The notes: a model not told the origin generated them from the letters alone. A stretch of DNA of 51,418 nt from an uncultured bacterium (GCA_948469375.1 CAOKLO010000022.1:1-51418); one strand, 5' to 3'. Positions 42,424 to 51,328 are shown, counted from the first letter of the stretch. Numbers and translations: made by a program.

Positions 42424-42452
42424 ATGATAACACAATAAACTTGCTTCGTCAA
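42424..42452 (-). promoter_or_regulatory. Promoter of riboswitch D transcript
   Basis: On the minus strand TTGACG (42452-42447) and TATCAT (42429-42424) are 17 bp apart, just ahead of the riboswitch P1 stem. Confidence 0.65.
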
Positions 42453-42583
42453 GCCCAAGTTATGAATTATCGCTATGAAATTTATTCATAAAAGTATGAA
42501 AAACTTAGACTACCCAAGACGGCATATCTGCGCTATAATCTGGAAAGTGAAAAGAGTGTTCCAGGCGAGAATAGGGGGAGAAC

Positions 42584-43534
42584 ATGCTTGATATTTCAGT
42601 AAAGCAAATGAAATATGCGGTTGAGATTGCGCACTGCGAATCCATCAACCAGGCGGCGCAGAATCTCTATGTCTCACAGTCCAGCCTCAGCAAGGCTATG
42701 AAAGAATTGGAGAATGTGCTGGGTTATGCCGTCTTTCAGCGGGGGTCTGCCGGAACGACTGTGACAGAGGAAGGCCGTGAGTTCCTGCAGACAGCGGAAA
42801 AAATCATGTATCAGCTGGAGCTCCTCGAACGTCAGACCCGCCTGAGAGAGGAGCAGCGCGCGTCCATAAAGGTTTCGATCCCCCGGGCAACCTATATCAC
42901 ATACGCTTTCACGAAGTTCTTTCAGCAGATCCAGAACATGGATGAAATTCAAATCACCTTTGCTGAAACCAACTCCAAGGAGGCGGTGGATAATATACTC
43001 TACCGCGGTTTCCATTTTGGGATCATCCGCTATCCAGATATTTTGGAAAGGAACACGATCCAAATGCTCCAGCAGAAGAAACTCCTCTTCCGGCAGATCT
43101 GGACATTTGATTATATACTTCTTGTTTCCCAAAGATCGGAGCTGGCATCCCGAACCGAGATCCATCCCAGCGACTTGATGGGACATACGGAACTACTGCA
43201 CGGCGATGTCAGCGACGCATACTTACCGGAGGGCGCAGAAGAGACCGGCGGGGAACAGCAGGGAAAGCGGATCTATTTGTATGAGCGGGGAAGCCAATTT
43301 GATTTTCTCAGCAATGTACCGACGACCTATATGTGGGTCTCGCCTCTGCCGGAAACGGTACTGAACCAGCATGAGCTGGTACAGATCCCATGCCCGGACA
43401 ATCGTTATCAATATCATGACGTTCTGATATATCATGAAGACTATCCTTTTACGGGATACGGGGAAAAGTTCTATCATATCCTGCTACAAACAAAGGATGA
43501 AATTGAGAAATCATTGATTCGCTCAAATCATTAG
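42584..43534 (+). CDS. LysR-family transcriptional regulator
   Basis: A 316-residue LysR-type regulator. The N-terminal winged helix-turn-helix (MKYAVEIAHCESINQAAQNL, then YVSQSSLSKAMKELENVLGY) is followed by a linker helix and a two-lobe effector domain (about 90-300). It is transcribed away from the riboswitch-controlled alcohol dehydrogenase across a 640-bp gap, a common arrangement in which the regulator acts on its divergent neighbour. The effector is unknown. The following small gene starts 29 bp after its stop. Confidence 0.9.
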   Translation: MLDISVKQMKYAVEIAHCESINQAAQNLYVSQSSLSKAMKELENVLGYAVFQRGSAGTTVTEEGREFLQTAEKIMYQLELLERQTRLREEQRASIKVSIPRATYITYAFTKFFQQIQNMDEIQITFAETNSKEAVDNILYRGFHFGIIRYPDILERNTIQMLQQKKLLFRQIWTFDYILLVSQRSELASRTEIHPSDLMGHTELLHGDVSDAYLPEGAEETGGEQQGKRIYLYERGSQFDFLSNVPTTYMWVSPLPETVLNQHELVQIPCPDNRYQYHDVLIYHEDYPFTGYGEKFYHILLQTKDEIEKSLIRSNH

Positions 43535-43562
43535 CGCATTTCACAGAAAGAAGGTGTCCTAT

Positions 43563-43901
43563 ATGGGGGAAGAAAAGACAGTCACCCTGCGTCCTGTTTT
43601 GGCACTGCATGGCTATGCGGTTGATTTTTCTCAGAAACCCGGAAAAACGACCTACCGGTTTTGTGTAAAGTCAGGAGAAATTGAGATTCACCATCGCAGT
43701 TATGACGCTGTCGTGGGCTTCTGGTGCTTGCCGCCGGAATCCGGGGACGATGAAATGGAGGTGCTCCACACCGGCGATGAAGCCGAGATCACTTTTAACA
43801 GCAGTATTCACGACTACGAGCCGGATTACATCATGGTCACAAACCACCGCTATGGGAAGCCCGCCGTTTTCTCCTATAGCAAAGTGAAGGAAACGGCATA
43901 A
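43563..43901 (+). CDS. Small hypothetical protein after the LysR gene
   Basis: A 112-residue protein with no function I recognise. It looks beta-rich (LALHGYAVDFSQKPG, TTYRFCVKSGEIEIHHRSYD, EPDYIMVTNHRYGKPAVFSY). The ATG at 43563 is preceded by AGAAGG; a GTG three codons earlier overlaps that site. It is probably cotranscribed with the LysR gene, and a terminator follows. Confidence 0.55.
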   Translation: MGEEKTVTLRPVLALHGYAVDFSQKPGKTTYRFCVKSGEIEIHHRSYDAVVGFWCLPPESGDDEMEVLHTGDEAEITFNSSIHDYEPDYIMVTNHRYGKPAVFSYSKVKETA

Positions 43902-43934
43902 GAGAGTAACGCTGTTGGAAAACCAAAATGTCAA

Positions 43935-43973
43935 AACCCGTGATGCGGTCCAAAAATGATTGCATCACGGGTT
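43935..43973 (+). terminator. Terminator of the LysR unit
   Basis: AACCCGTGATGC pairs perfectly with GCATCACGGGTT around a 15-base loop and is followed by GTTTTGG. Confidence 0.8.
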
Positions 43974-44335
43974 GTTTTGGTTCCAAGACAACCACCGGCT
44001 TTGCCAGATTGACTATCTCTTAGCAATTATTAAAAAGAGCGACAACGGCTGACAGGTGATGTATAATAAAAATTCGAAATCTGGAGCTGTTACCTGCCGT
44101 AATTCATCTATCACCGTTTTTACAACCAGTTTGCGTTAACTGCACACCTGGCTCATAGCGCCCCATGCCGCAGTAGTAGCTGGGCAACGGCTGTGCGCCT
44201 TGTGCAATGCCAGTGATGGGGGTGGTAAACTGATAGCGCCTACCGTCATTTAGCATGGACAGTACCGCGGGTATCCCGGGCGGCTACAGTATTCCCCCTA
44301 TCCCCACAATCGTGCCAGCATGGCGCAAATTTCTG
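43974..44335. other. Mostly featureless gap, one weak 50-codon frame
   Basis: This 360-bp stretch has no well-supported gene. A minus-strand frame at 44104-44256 (starting MLNDGRRYQFTTPITGIAQG) has protein-like composition but no ribosome site and an in-frame stop eleven codons upstream. It may be the tail of a lost gene. Confidence 0.3.
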
Positions 44336-44665
44336 CTAATGCGTCCCGCGAACCACCCGGATGTTGTGCTCCTCCAGGTATTCGGCGGCCTTTGTGATTA
44401 CGGGGCACTCGGCGCCGTCTTTCCGGACGGTACATTTCCCCAAATGCACAACTTCGGCCCCCTCCTGGACCATACGTTCCAATTTTTCCTGAAAACCTGC
44501 GTCGATCCCCGCCTCACAGCCGTTGCAGCGAGCCATTGCAACCAGCTCCAGAGGGGTATCCTGGTATGGCTCAAACGACCGCGACCGGCTGTTCATCGCG
44601 CTCAGGCAGGCGGCGCCGGTACACACCTTGTTGGATTTCAAGCAGTTTAACATCGCAATTTTCAT
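44336..44665 (-). CDS. CGGC-domain cysteine-rich protein 2
   Basis: A 109-residue paralogue of the protein at 36318-36668. It has the same cysteine pattern (NCLKSNKVCTGAACLSAMN, then ARCNGCEAG) and the same C-terminal layout (HLGKCTVRKDGAECP, ending VRGTH). It is the last gene of a six-gene transport operon under a cobalamin riboswitch and overlaps the ATPase gene by four bases. Both paralogues therefore accompany riboswitch-controlled importers. Confidence 0.75.
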   Translation of the reverse strand: MKIAMLNCLKSNKVCTGAACLSAMNSRSRSFEPYQDTPLELVAMARCNGCEAGIDAGFQEKLERMVQEGAEVVHLGKCTVRKDGAECPVITKAAEYLEEHNIRVVRGTH

Positions 44666-45342
44666 ATAGATTCCTCCTTCGCTCTTCCGAGCTCAATCTG
44701 ATAAATTCGGTCGCATACTTTCTCGCAGAGCGTCCGGTTATGGGTGATGAACACATAGGACGCCCCGCTGCGCTCCTGATACTCCCGCAGTATCTGGATG
44801 ATCTGAGCCTGGGTGATCACATCCAGCATACTGGTGGGTTCGTCCAACACGATTACCTTGGGCGTCAATACCAGCAATCTGGACAGTGCGGCGCGCTGGA
44901 GCTCGCCTCCGCTCAGCTCCGCCGGTTTGCGGGACAAGTGCTCTTCATGGAGCCCCATCTGCTCGATATCATGCACCAGGATCTCCTGGGAAAACGGGAG
45001 ATGGTAGAGCTGATACGGCTCTCTCATACTGCTGTCCAGGGGCAGCGCCGGGTTAAAGGACACCTCCGGATGTTGGAACAGGATCTGAATATCCCTGCGG
45101 ACTCCGGCGTGAAAGGGGCAGGAAATCGGGCGGCCGTTATAGAGGATCTGTCCCGATGTGGGCTTGAGGAGGCCGGAGAGCATCTGGCCGATTGTGCTCT
45201 TTCCGCTGCCGCTGTCGCCAAAAAGTCCGATGGTCTCCCCCTCCCGCAGCTCCAGATCCACATGATCCGCGGCCAGCAGAGCCTCTCCTCTCCGGCTGCG
45301 GGACTTATACGCTTTTGTCAGCTGCAGAGCCTGCATCCGCAT
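44662..45342 (-). CDS. Opp/Dpp/Nik-type ABC transporter ATPase 2
   Basis: A 226-residue ATPase of the peptide/nickel family. Walker A is GDSGSGKST, the signature is ELSGGELQRAAL, and Walker B is VIVLDEPTSMLD. The short length, without the C-terminal oligo-peptide extension, is like NikE-type subunits. It overlaps the first ATPase gene by 38 bases and the CGGC gene by four. Together the two ATPases power the permease pair coded upstream. Confidence 0.9.
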   Translation of the reverse strand: MRMQALQLTKAYKSRSRRGEALLAADHVDLELREGETIGLFGDSGSGKSTIGQMLSGLLKPTSGQILYNGRPISCPFHAGVRRDIQILFQHPEVSFNPALPLDSSMREPYQLYHLPFSQEILVHDIEQMGLHEEHLSRKPAELSGGELQRAALSRLLVLTPKVIVLDEPTSMLDVITQAQIIQILREYQERSGASYVFITHNRTLCEKVCDRIYQIELGRAKEESI

Positions 45343-46255
45343 ACAGCCAGCACCTCACTTTCCTTTCTCCCACCTCCATCAGCGGAGGCATCCTGTCGCA
45401 CGCCGCGCTGCGGTGGGGGCACCGGTGCTTATAGCGGCATCCGGCGCCGGCATAGCCAGTATGCGGCGGCGCAAACCCGGCGCGGTCCACCTCCATGCCG
45501 TTTTCCGGAATGGCCCGCACCATGTCGCGGGTATAGGGATGGAGGGGGTCATACAGGATCTCCTCCGTCCGGCCCAGCTCCACCTGCTGCGCGGCATAGA
45601 GCACGCAGATCTGACGGCTGATCTTTCCCGCAAAGAGCAGATCGTGGGTGACGCAAAGCAGGGTCTCCTGTTCCAGACAGCTGAGCGCCTCCGCGACCAG
45701 GGCTACCCGCTTCTCATCCAACCCCTTGGAGGGCTCGTCAGCCAGGACGATCCTGGCGCCGGCGGAGATCCCCATGGCGACCATAGCCCGCTGGCGCATC
45801 CCGCCGCTGAAGGTGTGTGGATAGGCGGCGGCTAACTCCCCGCTTCCCATGTTGAACCGCCGCATCAGCTCTATGCTGCGGGCGACGGCCTCCTTCTTTT
45901 TGAGGCCCTTGTGCTCCATCAGCGGCTCGCCCACCTGAAACCCGACTTTCATCAGCGGGTTCATACAGCTCCCGCCCGCCTGCGGGACATAGGAGATCAC
46001 GCCGCCCCGCAGGCGGCAGAGCTCCCGGCGCGGCAGCTCCCAGATGTTGACGCCGTCCAGCAGCACGCTGCCCTCCGTCCGGGCACTGTCCGGCAGGAGG
46101 CGCAGGATGGCCAGCAGCAACACGCTTTTTCCGCTCCCCGTCTCTCCTACCAACGCCATTTTGCCGCCCTCCGGAAGCGTCAGAGAGACGTCCTCCACGG
46201 CCTGTACATCGCTGTTGGCGCTGAATCGGACGGAAACGTTCTTAATCTCCAGCAT
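45305..46255 (-). CDS. Opp/Dpp/Nik-type ABC transporter ATPase 1
   Basis: A 316-residue ATPase. Walker A is GETGSGKSV, the signature is TFSGGMRQRAM, and Walker B is IVLADEPSKGLD. The C-terminus carries the Cys-rich extension typical of Opp/Dpp subunits (CRYKHRCPHRSAACDRMPP). The start at 46255 has GGGGAG four bases upstream; the frame continues far upstream only as a shadow of the permease gene. Confidence 0.9.
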   Translation of the reverse strand: MLEIKNVSVRFSANSDVQAVEDVSLTLPEGGKMALVGETGSGKSVLLLAILRLLPDSARTEGSVLLDGVNIWELPRRELCRLRGGVISYVPQAGGSCMNPLMKVGFQVGEPLMEHKGLKKKEAVARSIELMRRFNMGSGELAAAYPHTFSGGMRQRAMVAMGISAGARIVLADEPSKGLDEKRVALVAEALSCLEQETLLCVTHDLLFAGKISRQICVLYAAQQVELGRTEEILYDPLHPYTRDMVRAIPENGMEVDRAGFAPPHTGYAGAGCRYKHRCPHRSAACDRMPPLMEVGERKVRCWLYADAGSAADKSV

Positions 46256-46266
46256 ACTGCTCCCCC

Positions 46267-47070
46267 CTATCGTCTCTGCTGGCCGTAATACCCGACCAGC
46301 ATGAAGCCCATCACCGCGGCAGAGGTGCAAAGAATCGGGGGAAGGTACCACCACCAGAAGCCGCGGATGACTCCATTGCGGAAAAACGCGTAGTGCAGAA
46401 TGCTGCCCCAGCTCTTTTCGCCGAATTCTCCCAGGCCCAGAAAGCTCAGGCTTGCTTCTGTCATCATGGCTGAGGAGACCGCCATCGCGCCGCGGGAGAG
46501 AATGATGTCCTTCACGTTCGGGATCAGGTGTTTGAACAGAATCACCGTGTCCCGCTGCCCGATCGCCTTTTCGATTTTCACAAAGGGCTCCTCGACCAGC
46601 GAGAGGATGCGTGCGCGCAGCACCCGGGCCGTACCCGTCCAGGAGGTGATGCTGATCGCCGCGATGATGCTGGCCTTGCCTGGATTCAGGTAGCAGACCA
46701 GCAGCGTTGTCAGCGCCAGCCCCGGTATGGCCATGGCCAGGTTCGTGACCGCTGTGATGCACTTGTCCACCAGGCCGCCGTAATAAGCCGAGAAAAGAGC
46801 CATAGCGGTTCCAACGATGGTGACCGTCAGCGCGGAAAAGATGCCAATGAGCATGGAGACGCGGGTGCCGTAGATGAGCTCACTGAAAATGTCCTGTCCC
46901 AGGTCATTGGTCCCCAGCAGGTGCTCCGCGCAGGGCTTCAGATAGACCTCCTTGCTGGTGGCGGATGGATCATAGGGAGCGAGACAGGGGGCGAGGAGGG
47001 CGGCCACCAGAAAAAATAGGATGATCGCACTGCCGGCAATCACCGGGAGATTGCGCTTTTTCTTACCCAT
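46267..47070 (-). CDS. Opp/Nik-type ABC transporter permease 2
   Basis: A 267-residue membrane protein of the DppC/NikC class. It has an N-terminal helix (AGSAIILFFLVAALLAPCLA), the LLGTNDLGQDIFSELIYGTR motif and the cytoplasmic EAA-like loop (RARILSLVEEPFVKIEKAIG). It overlaps the start-side gene (permease 1) by eight bases and precedes ATPase 1 by 11 bp. Confidence 0.9.
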   Translation of the reverse strand: MGKKKRNLPVIAGSAIILFFLVAALLAPCLAPYDPSATSKEVYLKPCAEHLLGTNDLGQDIFSELIYGTRVSMLIGIFSALTVTIVGTAMALFSAYYGGLVDKCITAVTNLAMAIPGLALTTLLVCYLNPGKASIIAAISITSWTGTARVLRARILSLVEEPFVKIEKAIGQRDTVILFKHLIPNVKDIILSRGAMAVSSAMMTEASLSFLGLGEFGEKSWGSILHYAFFRNGVIRGFWWWYLPPILCTSAAVMGFMLVGYYGQQRR

Positions 47071-48049
47071 TCACCTTCTCCTTTACTCTTGGATCGATCA
47101 CGGCAATCACCACATCGCTCAGCAGATTCGCCGTGACCACGCACACGGCGGAGATCAGAAAACACAGTTGGGCTGTGGGAAAGTCTCTGCCGCTGACAGA
47201 GGCATAAAAGAGCTGTCCCATCCCCTTCCAGCCGAAGATGGTCTCCACAATCATAGAGCCGCTCAGAAGACTGCCCATCTGCATACACATGGAGGTGATA
47301 TAGGGGAGGAGGGCATTTCGCATCACATGGCGGAAGAGCACCTTCCAGTCGCTGAGCCCTTTGGCGGCGGCCGTGACGGTATAGTCCTCCCGGCGCACCT
47401 GGGAGACGCTGCTTTTCATCAGCATAAAATCGCCGCAGGTCCGGAAAACGATCAGGATCAACAGCGGCAGCGCCATATGCCAGAGCACGTCCCGTATGTA
47501 CGCAGAGCCGGTGAGCATCCCGCTGGTCATGCCGCTGATGGGCGTCCACTTCAGCCGGAAGGAAAACAGCGCCAGCAGCAAAATCCCGATGCAGTTGGAG
47601 GGGACCGTATTGATAAAGAGGGCGGCCGGCGTCATGACGGCGTCAAACCTGCCACCGGGCTTCCAACCGGCGATTGTCCCCAGGACCGCGCCCAAAATCC
47701 CCCCGGCGATGAAAGTGGGCACCGACAGCAGCAGCGTCCATTTGCAGGCGGGAAGCACCGTATCCAGGACAGTCTTATTGCTGGTATAGGAGGAACCGAA
47801 ATCCAGCGTGGCGATGCTGCCCAGGTACTTGAGATACTGGATATGCAGCGGGTCGTTCAGACCGTATCTGGCGGAGATCCGCTCCAGCTCCTGCGGCTGG
47901 TTTTCCAGGAGATAGTAGTATTCCTCCTGCCCTACCAGGTGCTGCAGCACATCTCCCGGCATGAAGCGGGCCATGAAAAAGCTGATGGTGATGATGGCGA
48001 AGATCGTTGCCAGCGCAGTGATCACCTTTGTCAGGATTTGTCGAAGCAC
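47063..48049 (-). CDS. Opp/Nik-type ABC transporter permease 1
   Basis: A 328-residue membrane protein of the DppB/NikB class, with N-terminal TISFFMARFMPGDVLQHLVG and the EAA-type loop (YTVTAAAKGLSDWKVLFRHV). I prefer a GTG start at 48049, because GGAAAGG then lies nine bases upstream. An ATG at 48058 directly abuts that site; it would add three residues. It follows the binding-protein gene by about 75 bp. Confidence 0.88.
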   Translation of the reverse strand: MLRQILTKVITALATIFAIITISFFMARFMPGDVLQHLVGQEEYYYLLENQPQELERISARYGLNDPLHIQYLKYLGSIATLDFGSSYTSNKTVLDTVLPACKWTLLLSVPTFIAGGILGAVLGTIAGWKPGGRFDAVMTPAALFINTVPSNCIGILLLALFSFRLKWTPISGMTSGMLTGSAYIRDVLWHMALPLLILIVFRTCGDFMLMKSSVSQVRREDYTVTAAAKGLSDWKVLFRHVMRNALLPYITSMCMQMGSLLSGSMIVETIFGWKGMGQLFYASVSGRDFPTAQLCFLISAVCVVTANLLSDVVIAVIDPRVKEKVNG

Positions 48050-48125
48050 AGCCTGCATCCTTTCCGGCCGGAGAACCGGGCGCGGCGGACGGCTGCCGCC
48101 GCGCCGGTTTCGGCCTCGTTGTGAT

Positions 48126-49853
48126 TTATTTCGCCCGCAGGGACGACCAGGTCTCCTCGTTGACAACGCCCCAGGACGCCCAGTTGTCCCAGCCCTCAAT
48201 TCGGTCTGTGCGGTAGGGATAAAAGGCCTTCGTCCAGCCCAGACTGGCACCAATGAGCTCGTCGTTGGCCACCTGCTGGAGGAGGCGGATGCACTCCAGG
48301 TATTCCTCCTGAGAAGAGGAGGAGATCATGCGCCAGATGGTGCTATTGAACTGCTCGTCGTGGTAGGAGCCCCACAGCCATGCGCTCTCCCGGGTCGTGC
48401 CGGGCTGCGGCTCGGCAGCGTAATAGCGGAATGCGGAGCGGAACTGGGCAATTCCTGCAGTGGTGTAACCGATGGCGATGTCGTAATTTTCCGCCAGGAT
48501 ATTGCTCTCCCAGACCTCGCTGTTGGCGATCATCTCCGGATCGATATAGGAGTCGATCCCGACCGCGGCCATGTTTTCCATCAGCACCTCAGCGATGCGG
48601 TTGCGAAGGTCCATGGTCTTGGAGTATTGAGGCACCACCAGAAGGCGCATCTGGGAGCCGTCCGGCATCTCCCGGAGGCCGTCGCCGTCCGTGTCCAGGT
48701 AGCCGGCATCGTCCAGGGTCTTCTTTGCCGCCTCCACGTCCTGCTGGAACTTGGGCAGGCTGGCGTCAAAACCGGTGCAAGAGGGGGTCAGCAGGGAGGT
48801 GTTGGGAATTTCCGCCGTTTCTCCGCCCTGGACGTTGGCAAGCAACTGCCAGTCGAGGCACTGGAGGATCGCGCTGCGCACGGCCCGGTCGCCGGTGGCG
48901 GGGCGCTCCATGCCGAAGGTGATCTGATTTTGGCCGGCGTAGTAGCTCTCTCCAGGGTCAATGGCATCGTCCCCGGAGACCATGTCCATCAGCGTGGCGT
49001 CAATGGGGGAGGAGTAGGCATAGTAGCAGTCGATCTCGCCGCTGAGCATGGCCATCAGGACGGCGGTCTGGTCGGCATAGGTCTTGATTGTGATTTCTTC
49101 AATGGTGATGTCGCCGTGGTAGTTATTTTCCGGGACACGTTCATACTGGGAGATCTGGGCGTCAACGTCGTTGGAGACCAGCTTAAAGGGGCCACAACCC
49201 ACAGCCCACTCGCCGCCGGAGAGGTTACTGTAATCCTCATTGTCCATTTGGCCCTCCCAGATATGCTTGGGCAGACAGCCGTCATTTTGGCAGGCATTGA
49301 CCAAATAGGAATAGACATCCGGCTCGGAGAAGGTCAAGCGGCCGCTTCCCTCACCGGTGAGCTCCCAGTTCTCCAGGTGAAGGAGGTAATTGGACTTTTC
49401 TACATTCTTGAAAAAGTCAAAGGAAAAAAGAACGTCTTCCCCGGTGACAGGCTGCCCATCGCTCCACACCGCAGTCGTGGGGAAGGTGAAGTCCAGGACC
49501 TTGCCATCGTCAGAGATATCAAAGGAGGTCATAAAGTACGGCTGAAGGTCTCCACTGGCATCTTGATACACCCAATTCGCCCGACAGAACCCGTTGTAGT
49601 TCATACGTCCGAAAATATCGGCCTGCGTTATGATGTTGAACGTGTTCTGCGCTGTGGTGGTACCAATCACCAGATTTTCCACCAGACCACCGCCCGTATC
49701 GCTGGAGCCGCCGGTCTGAGAGCCTTCGCTGCTCTCCGCGGGACTGGCCGGGGGAGGTGGATCGTCCTGTCCGCCGGTGCTTCCGCCGCCGCAGCCGGAG
49801 AGGAGGCCCAGAAGCATCGCGGCCGCCAGGAACAGGGTAAGAATTCGCGTCAT
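48126..49853 (-). CDS. Opp/Nik-type substrate-binding lipoprotein
   Basis: A 575-residue lipoprotein of the extracellular family 5 binding proteins. A signal peptide ends in the lipobox LLSGC, followed by a Gly/Pro/Ser-rich linker and the two-lobe domain (VWSDGQPVTGEDVLFSFDFF and ALAxx-type AAKKTLDDAGYLDTDGDG). Family members bind peptides, nickel-chelates, haem or other ligands; the ligand cannot be read from sequence. The cobalamin riboswitch ahead of it points to cobalt or a corrinoid. The start at 49853 has AAGGAAGGA nine bases upstream; an ATG at 49877 lacks a site. First gene of a six-gene operon. Confidence 0.88.
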   Translation of the reverse strand: MTRILTLFLAAAMLLGLLSGCGGGSTGGQDDPPPPASPAESSEGSQTGGSSDTGGGLVENLVIGTTTAQNTFNIITQADIFGRMNYNGFCRANWVYQDASGDLQPYFMTSFDISDDGKVLDFTFPTTAVWSDGQPVTGEDVLFSFDFFKNVEKSNYLLHLENWELTGEGSGRLTFSEPDVYSYLVNACQNDGCLPKHIWEGQMDNEDYSNLSGGEWAVGCGPFKLVSNDVDAQISQYERVPENNYHGDITIEEITIKTYADQTAVLMAMLSGEIDCYYAYSSPIDATLMDMVSGDDAIDPGESYYAGQNQITFGMERPATGDRAVRSAILQCLDWQLLANVQGGETAEIPNTSLLTPSCTGFDASLPKFQQDVEAAKKTLDDAGYLDTDGDGLREMPDGSQMRLLVVPQYSKTMDLRNRIAEVLMENMAAVGIDSYIDPEMIANSEVWESNILAENYDIAIGYTTAGIAQFRSAFRYYAAEPQPGTTRESAWLWGSYHDEQFNSTIWRMISSSSQEEYLECIRLLQQVANDELIGASLGWTKAFYPYRTDRIEGWDNWASWGVVNEETWSSLRAK

Positions 49854-49942
49854 CGTTTTTGTTCCTTCCTTCTTCATATATTGGATTATCTGTGCGCACA
49901 GAAATCACCTATCGGAAATGAATCCCTCCGCAGACGCAAAAA

Positions 49943-49973
49943 AGCCGCTTTCCAAACTCCTTGGAAAGCGGCT
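49943..49973 (-). terminator. Riboswitch E terminator
   Basis: On the minus strand AGCCGCTTTCCAA pairs with TTGGAAAGCGGCT and is followed by TTTTTGC. It lies between riboswitch E and the binding-protein gene, so control is probably by transcription attenuation. Confidence 0.88.
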
Positions 49974-50101
49974 CATCCCGGCTCTGAAACAGCATACAGC
50001 CCACCCGCCCGGCAGAGGGCGGATGATTTTTCTGCAATCAAGCACAATTATCTCGCTGCTTCAGATGAACTACTTTCGACGGAAGATATTCATCGTTCCA
50101 T

Positions 50102-50256
50102 CTGAGCAGGTTTCCTGACTTGCGGCTAAGCGTCCAGATGCGCCTTCTCACCTGTTCGGCAATGGCATTGTGCAAAGGACTGACCGCTTACAGTGACCGG
50201 ATCGTTCGGGATTTTCACCCGATTCCCTCTTTCCCCGCATATTGCGGGACACTCAG
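50102..50256 (-). ncRNA. Cobalamin riboswitch E, leader of the Opp/Nik-type operon
   Basis: On the minus strand a P1 stem (CTGAG with CTCAG) encloses GAGGGAATCGGGTGAAAATC, GATCCGGTCACTGTAAGCGG and the B12 box GCAAGTCAGGAAACCTGC. All conserved elements are present, followed by a strong terminator. Confidence 0.93.
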
Positions 50257-50267
50257 ACAGTAAAATC

Positions 50268-50296
50268 ACTATATCATAGCAGTCCCCAAAATGCAA
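50268..50296 (-). promoter_or_regulatory. Promoter of riboswitch E transcript
   Basis: On the minus strand TTGCAT (50296-50291) and TATAGT (50273-50268) are 17 bp apart, directly before the riboswitch. Confidence 0.6.
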
Positions 50297-50471
50297 TCTC
50301 TTTTTTCACAATACAACAAGGTATTTTGTCACGTTCTTTGTAAATTTCTCTCAAAATGGCCTAATATATTTCTAATGAAGGGAGCCGACGACCCTGTGCC
50401 AATCCGGCACAACCTATGCCAAAATTCACAGAGAGTACGGCGTGACTCCCTCCACCCGGAACAGATCTTCT

Positions 50472-50953
50472 TCAAATCCAATTCCGCTTTCTGACCGGAT
50501 GGAACACTAGGGCAAAGGAAAATTGTCCCGCGCCGCATCCAACGTCCAGTACATGGTTTCCCGGTTTGACCATATTTTCCTGCTTGCGGACGGCCTCAAT
50601 GCTCAACTGCACAGCCTGTTTCGAGCATCCGCACATTTCCCCAATCTCGGCACAGTTAAAATCGTACAGCGCATAGAGCAAGAACCGCTCCCGCTGGGTG
50701 TCGGTACAGAGCGCCAGCACCGCCAGAATTTCATCCAGCGTTTCCCGCTGGCAGATCAATTCCTCCGGGGTGGCGCAGTAGGGCAAGCGGCCCTCCGTGG
50801 CGATTATGTACTCGTCATATTCGCGCCCATCCCAATACCGTTGACGCTCCCGGTAAAGTTTCCTGTTGTTCCGCTTGGCCTGTTCCAGATAGTCGGCAAC
50901 CTCGGCGCTGACCTCGACGGACACGAACCGCCCGTCGATTTTGATGGTAATTT
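50472..50953 (-). pseudogene. Decayed sigma-like gene joined to a methyltransferase-like fragment
   Basis: The frame contains the conserved body of a small sigma-70 region 4-like protein common in Clostridial ICEs (YDEYIIATEGRLPY, TDTQRERFLLYALYDFNCAE, IGEMCGCSKQAV). The usual opening (KEITIKIDGRFVSVEV) is readable upstream of the first possible GTG, but no start codon precedes it and a TGA lies eight codons ahead of it. After SIEAVRK the expected tail is replaced by NHVLDVGCGAGQFS, which looks like motif I of a SAM-dependent methyltransferase, and the frame then stops. The locus is probably a deletion or insertion junction. The first part may still be translated from GTG at 50924. Confidence 0.55.
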
Positions 50954-51046
50954 CTTTTGTCCTTTCCGCCGTTCAGATTTTTGGGGTCTGAACGGGGAGG
51001 GCGGGGAACGGCAGCGTGGCCGTTGTCGTTGGCCTGGGAATACAAA

Positions 51047-51079
51047 AGCACCCGGACGGCGCGAGGCCATTCGGGTGCT
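51047..51079 (-). terminator. Terminator upstream of the sigma-like remnant
   Basis: On the minus strand AGCACCCG pairs with CGGGTGCT around a 17-base loop and is followed by TTTGTATT. The surrounding 51.0-51.2 kb stretch holds no gene I can support. Confidence 0.6.
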
Positions 51080-51226
51080 GGAAACGACATGATTAACTTG
51101 AAACTGACGAATTTCGCAATCCTGGGTGGAGTGCGCCGATGCGGGGGACAGGCTTTTTTTGACAAGTGCCTATCTACCTGTAATCGCATAGCGGCGTCCT
51201 CCCGTTGCCGCCGGTGGGTATAGAAA

Positions 51227-51258
51227 ACGGCGGCTTTCGATTTCTCAAAAGCCGCCGT
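51227..51258. terminator. Terminator-like hairpin
   Basis: ACGGCGGCTTT pairs perfectly with AAAGCCGCCGT around a ten-base loop, between the partial right-edge gene and the sigma-like remnant. Confidence 0.65.
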
Positions 51259-51291
51259 GTATGAATAGGCGTGTGAAAATACCTCTGCTGT

Positions 51292-51318
51292 ACGACGGCT
51301 TTTTTCTTTTGCCGTCGT
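51292..51318 (-). terminator. Terminator of the right-edge gene
   Basis: ACGACGGC pairs with GCCGTCGT, starting about ten bases after the stop codon of the partial gene. The T-rich loop makes it an imperfect terminator. Confidence 0.55.
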
Positions 51319-51328
51319 GCGGCAGTTT

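Noticed and set aside
50957-51223. A plus-strand 88-codon frame, with a possible inner start at MINLKLTNFAILGG.
   Set aside because: It crosses a terminator hairpin, has no clear ribosome site and lies antisense to common ICE leader sequence; coding is not supported.
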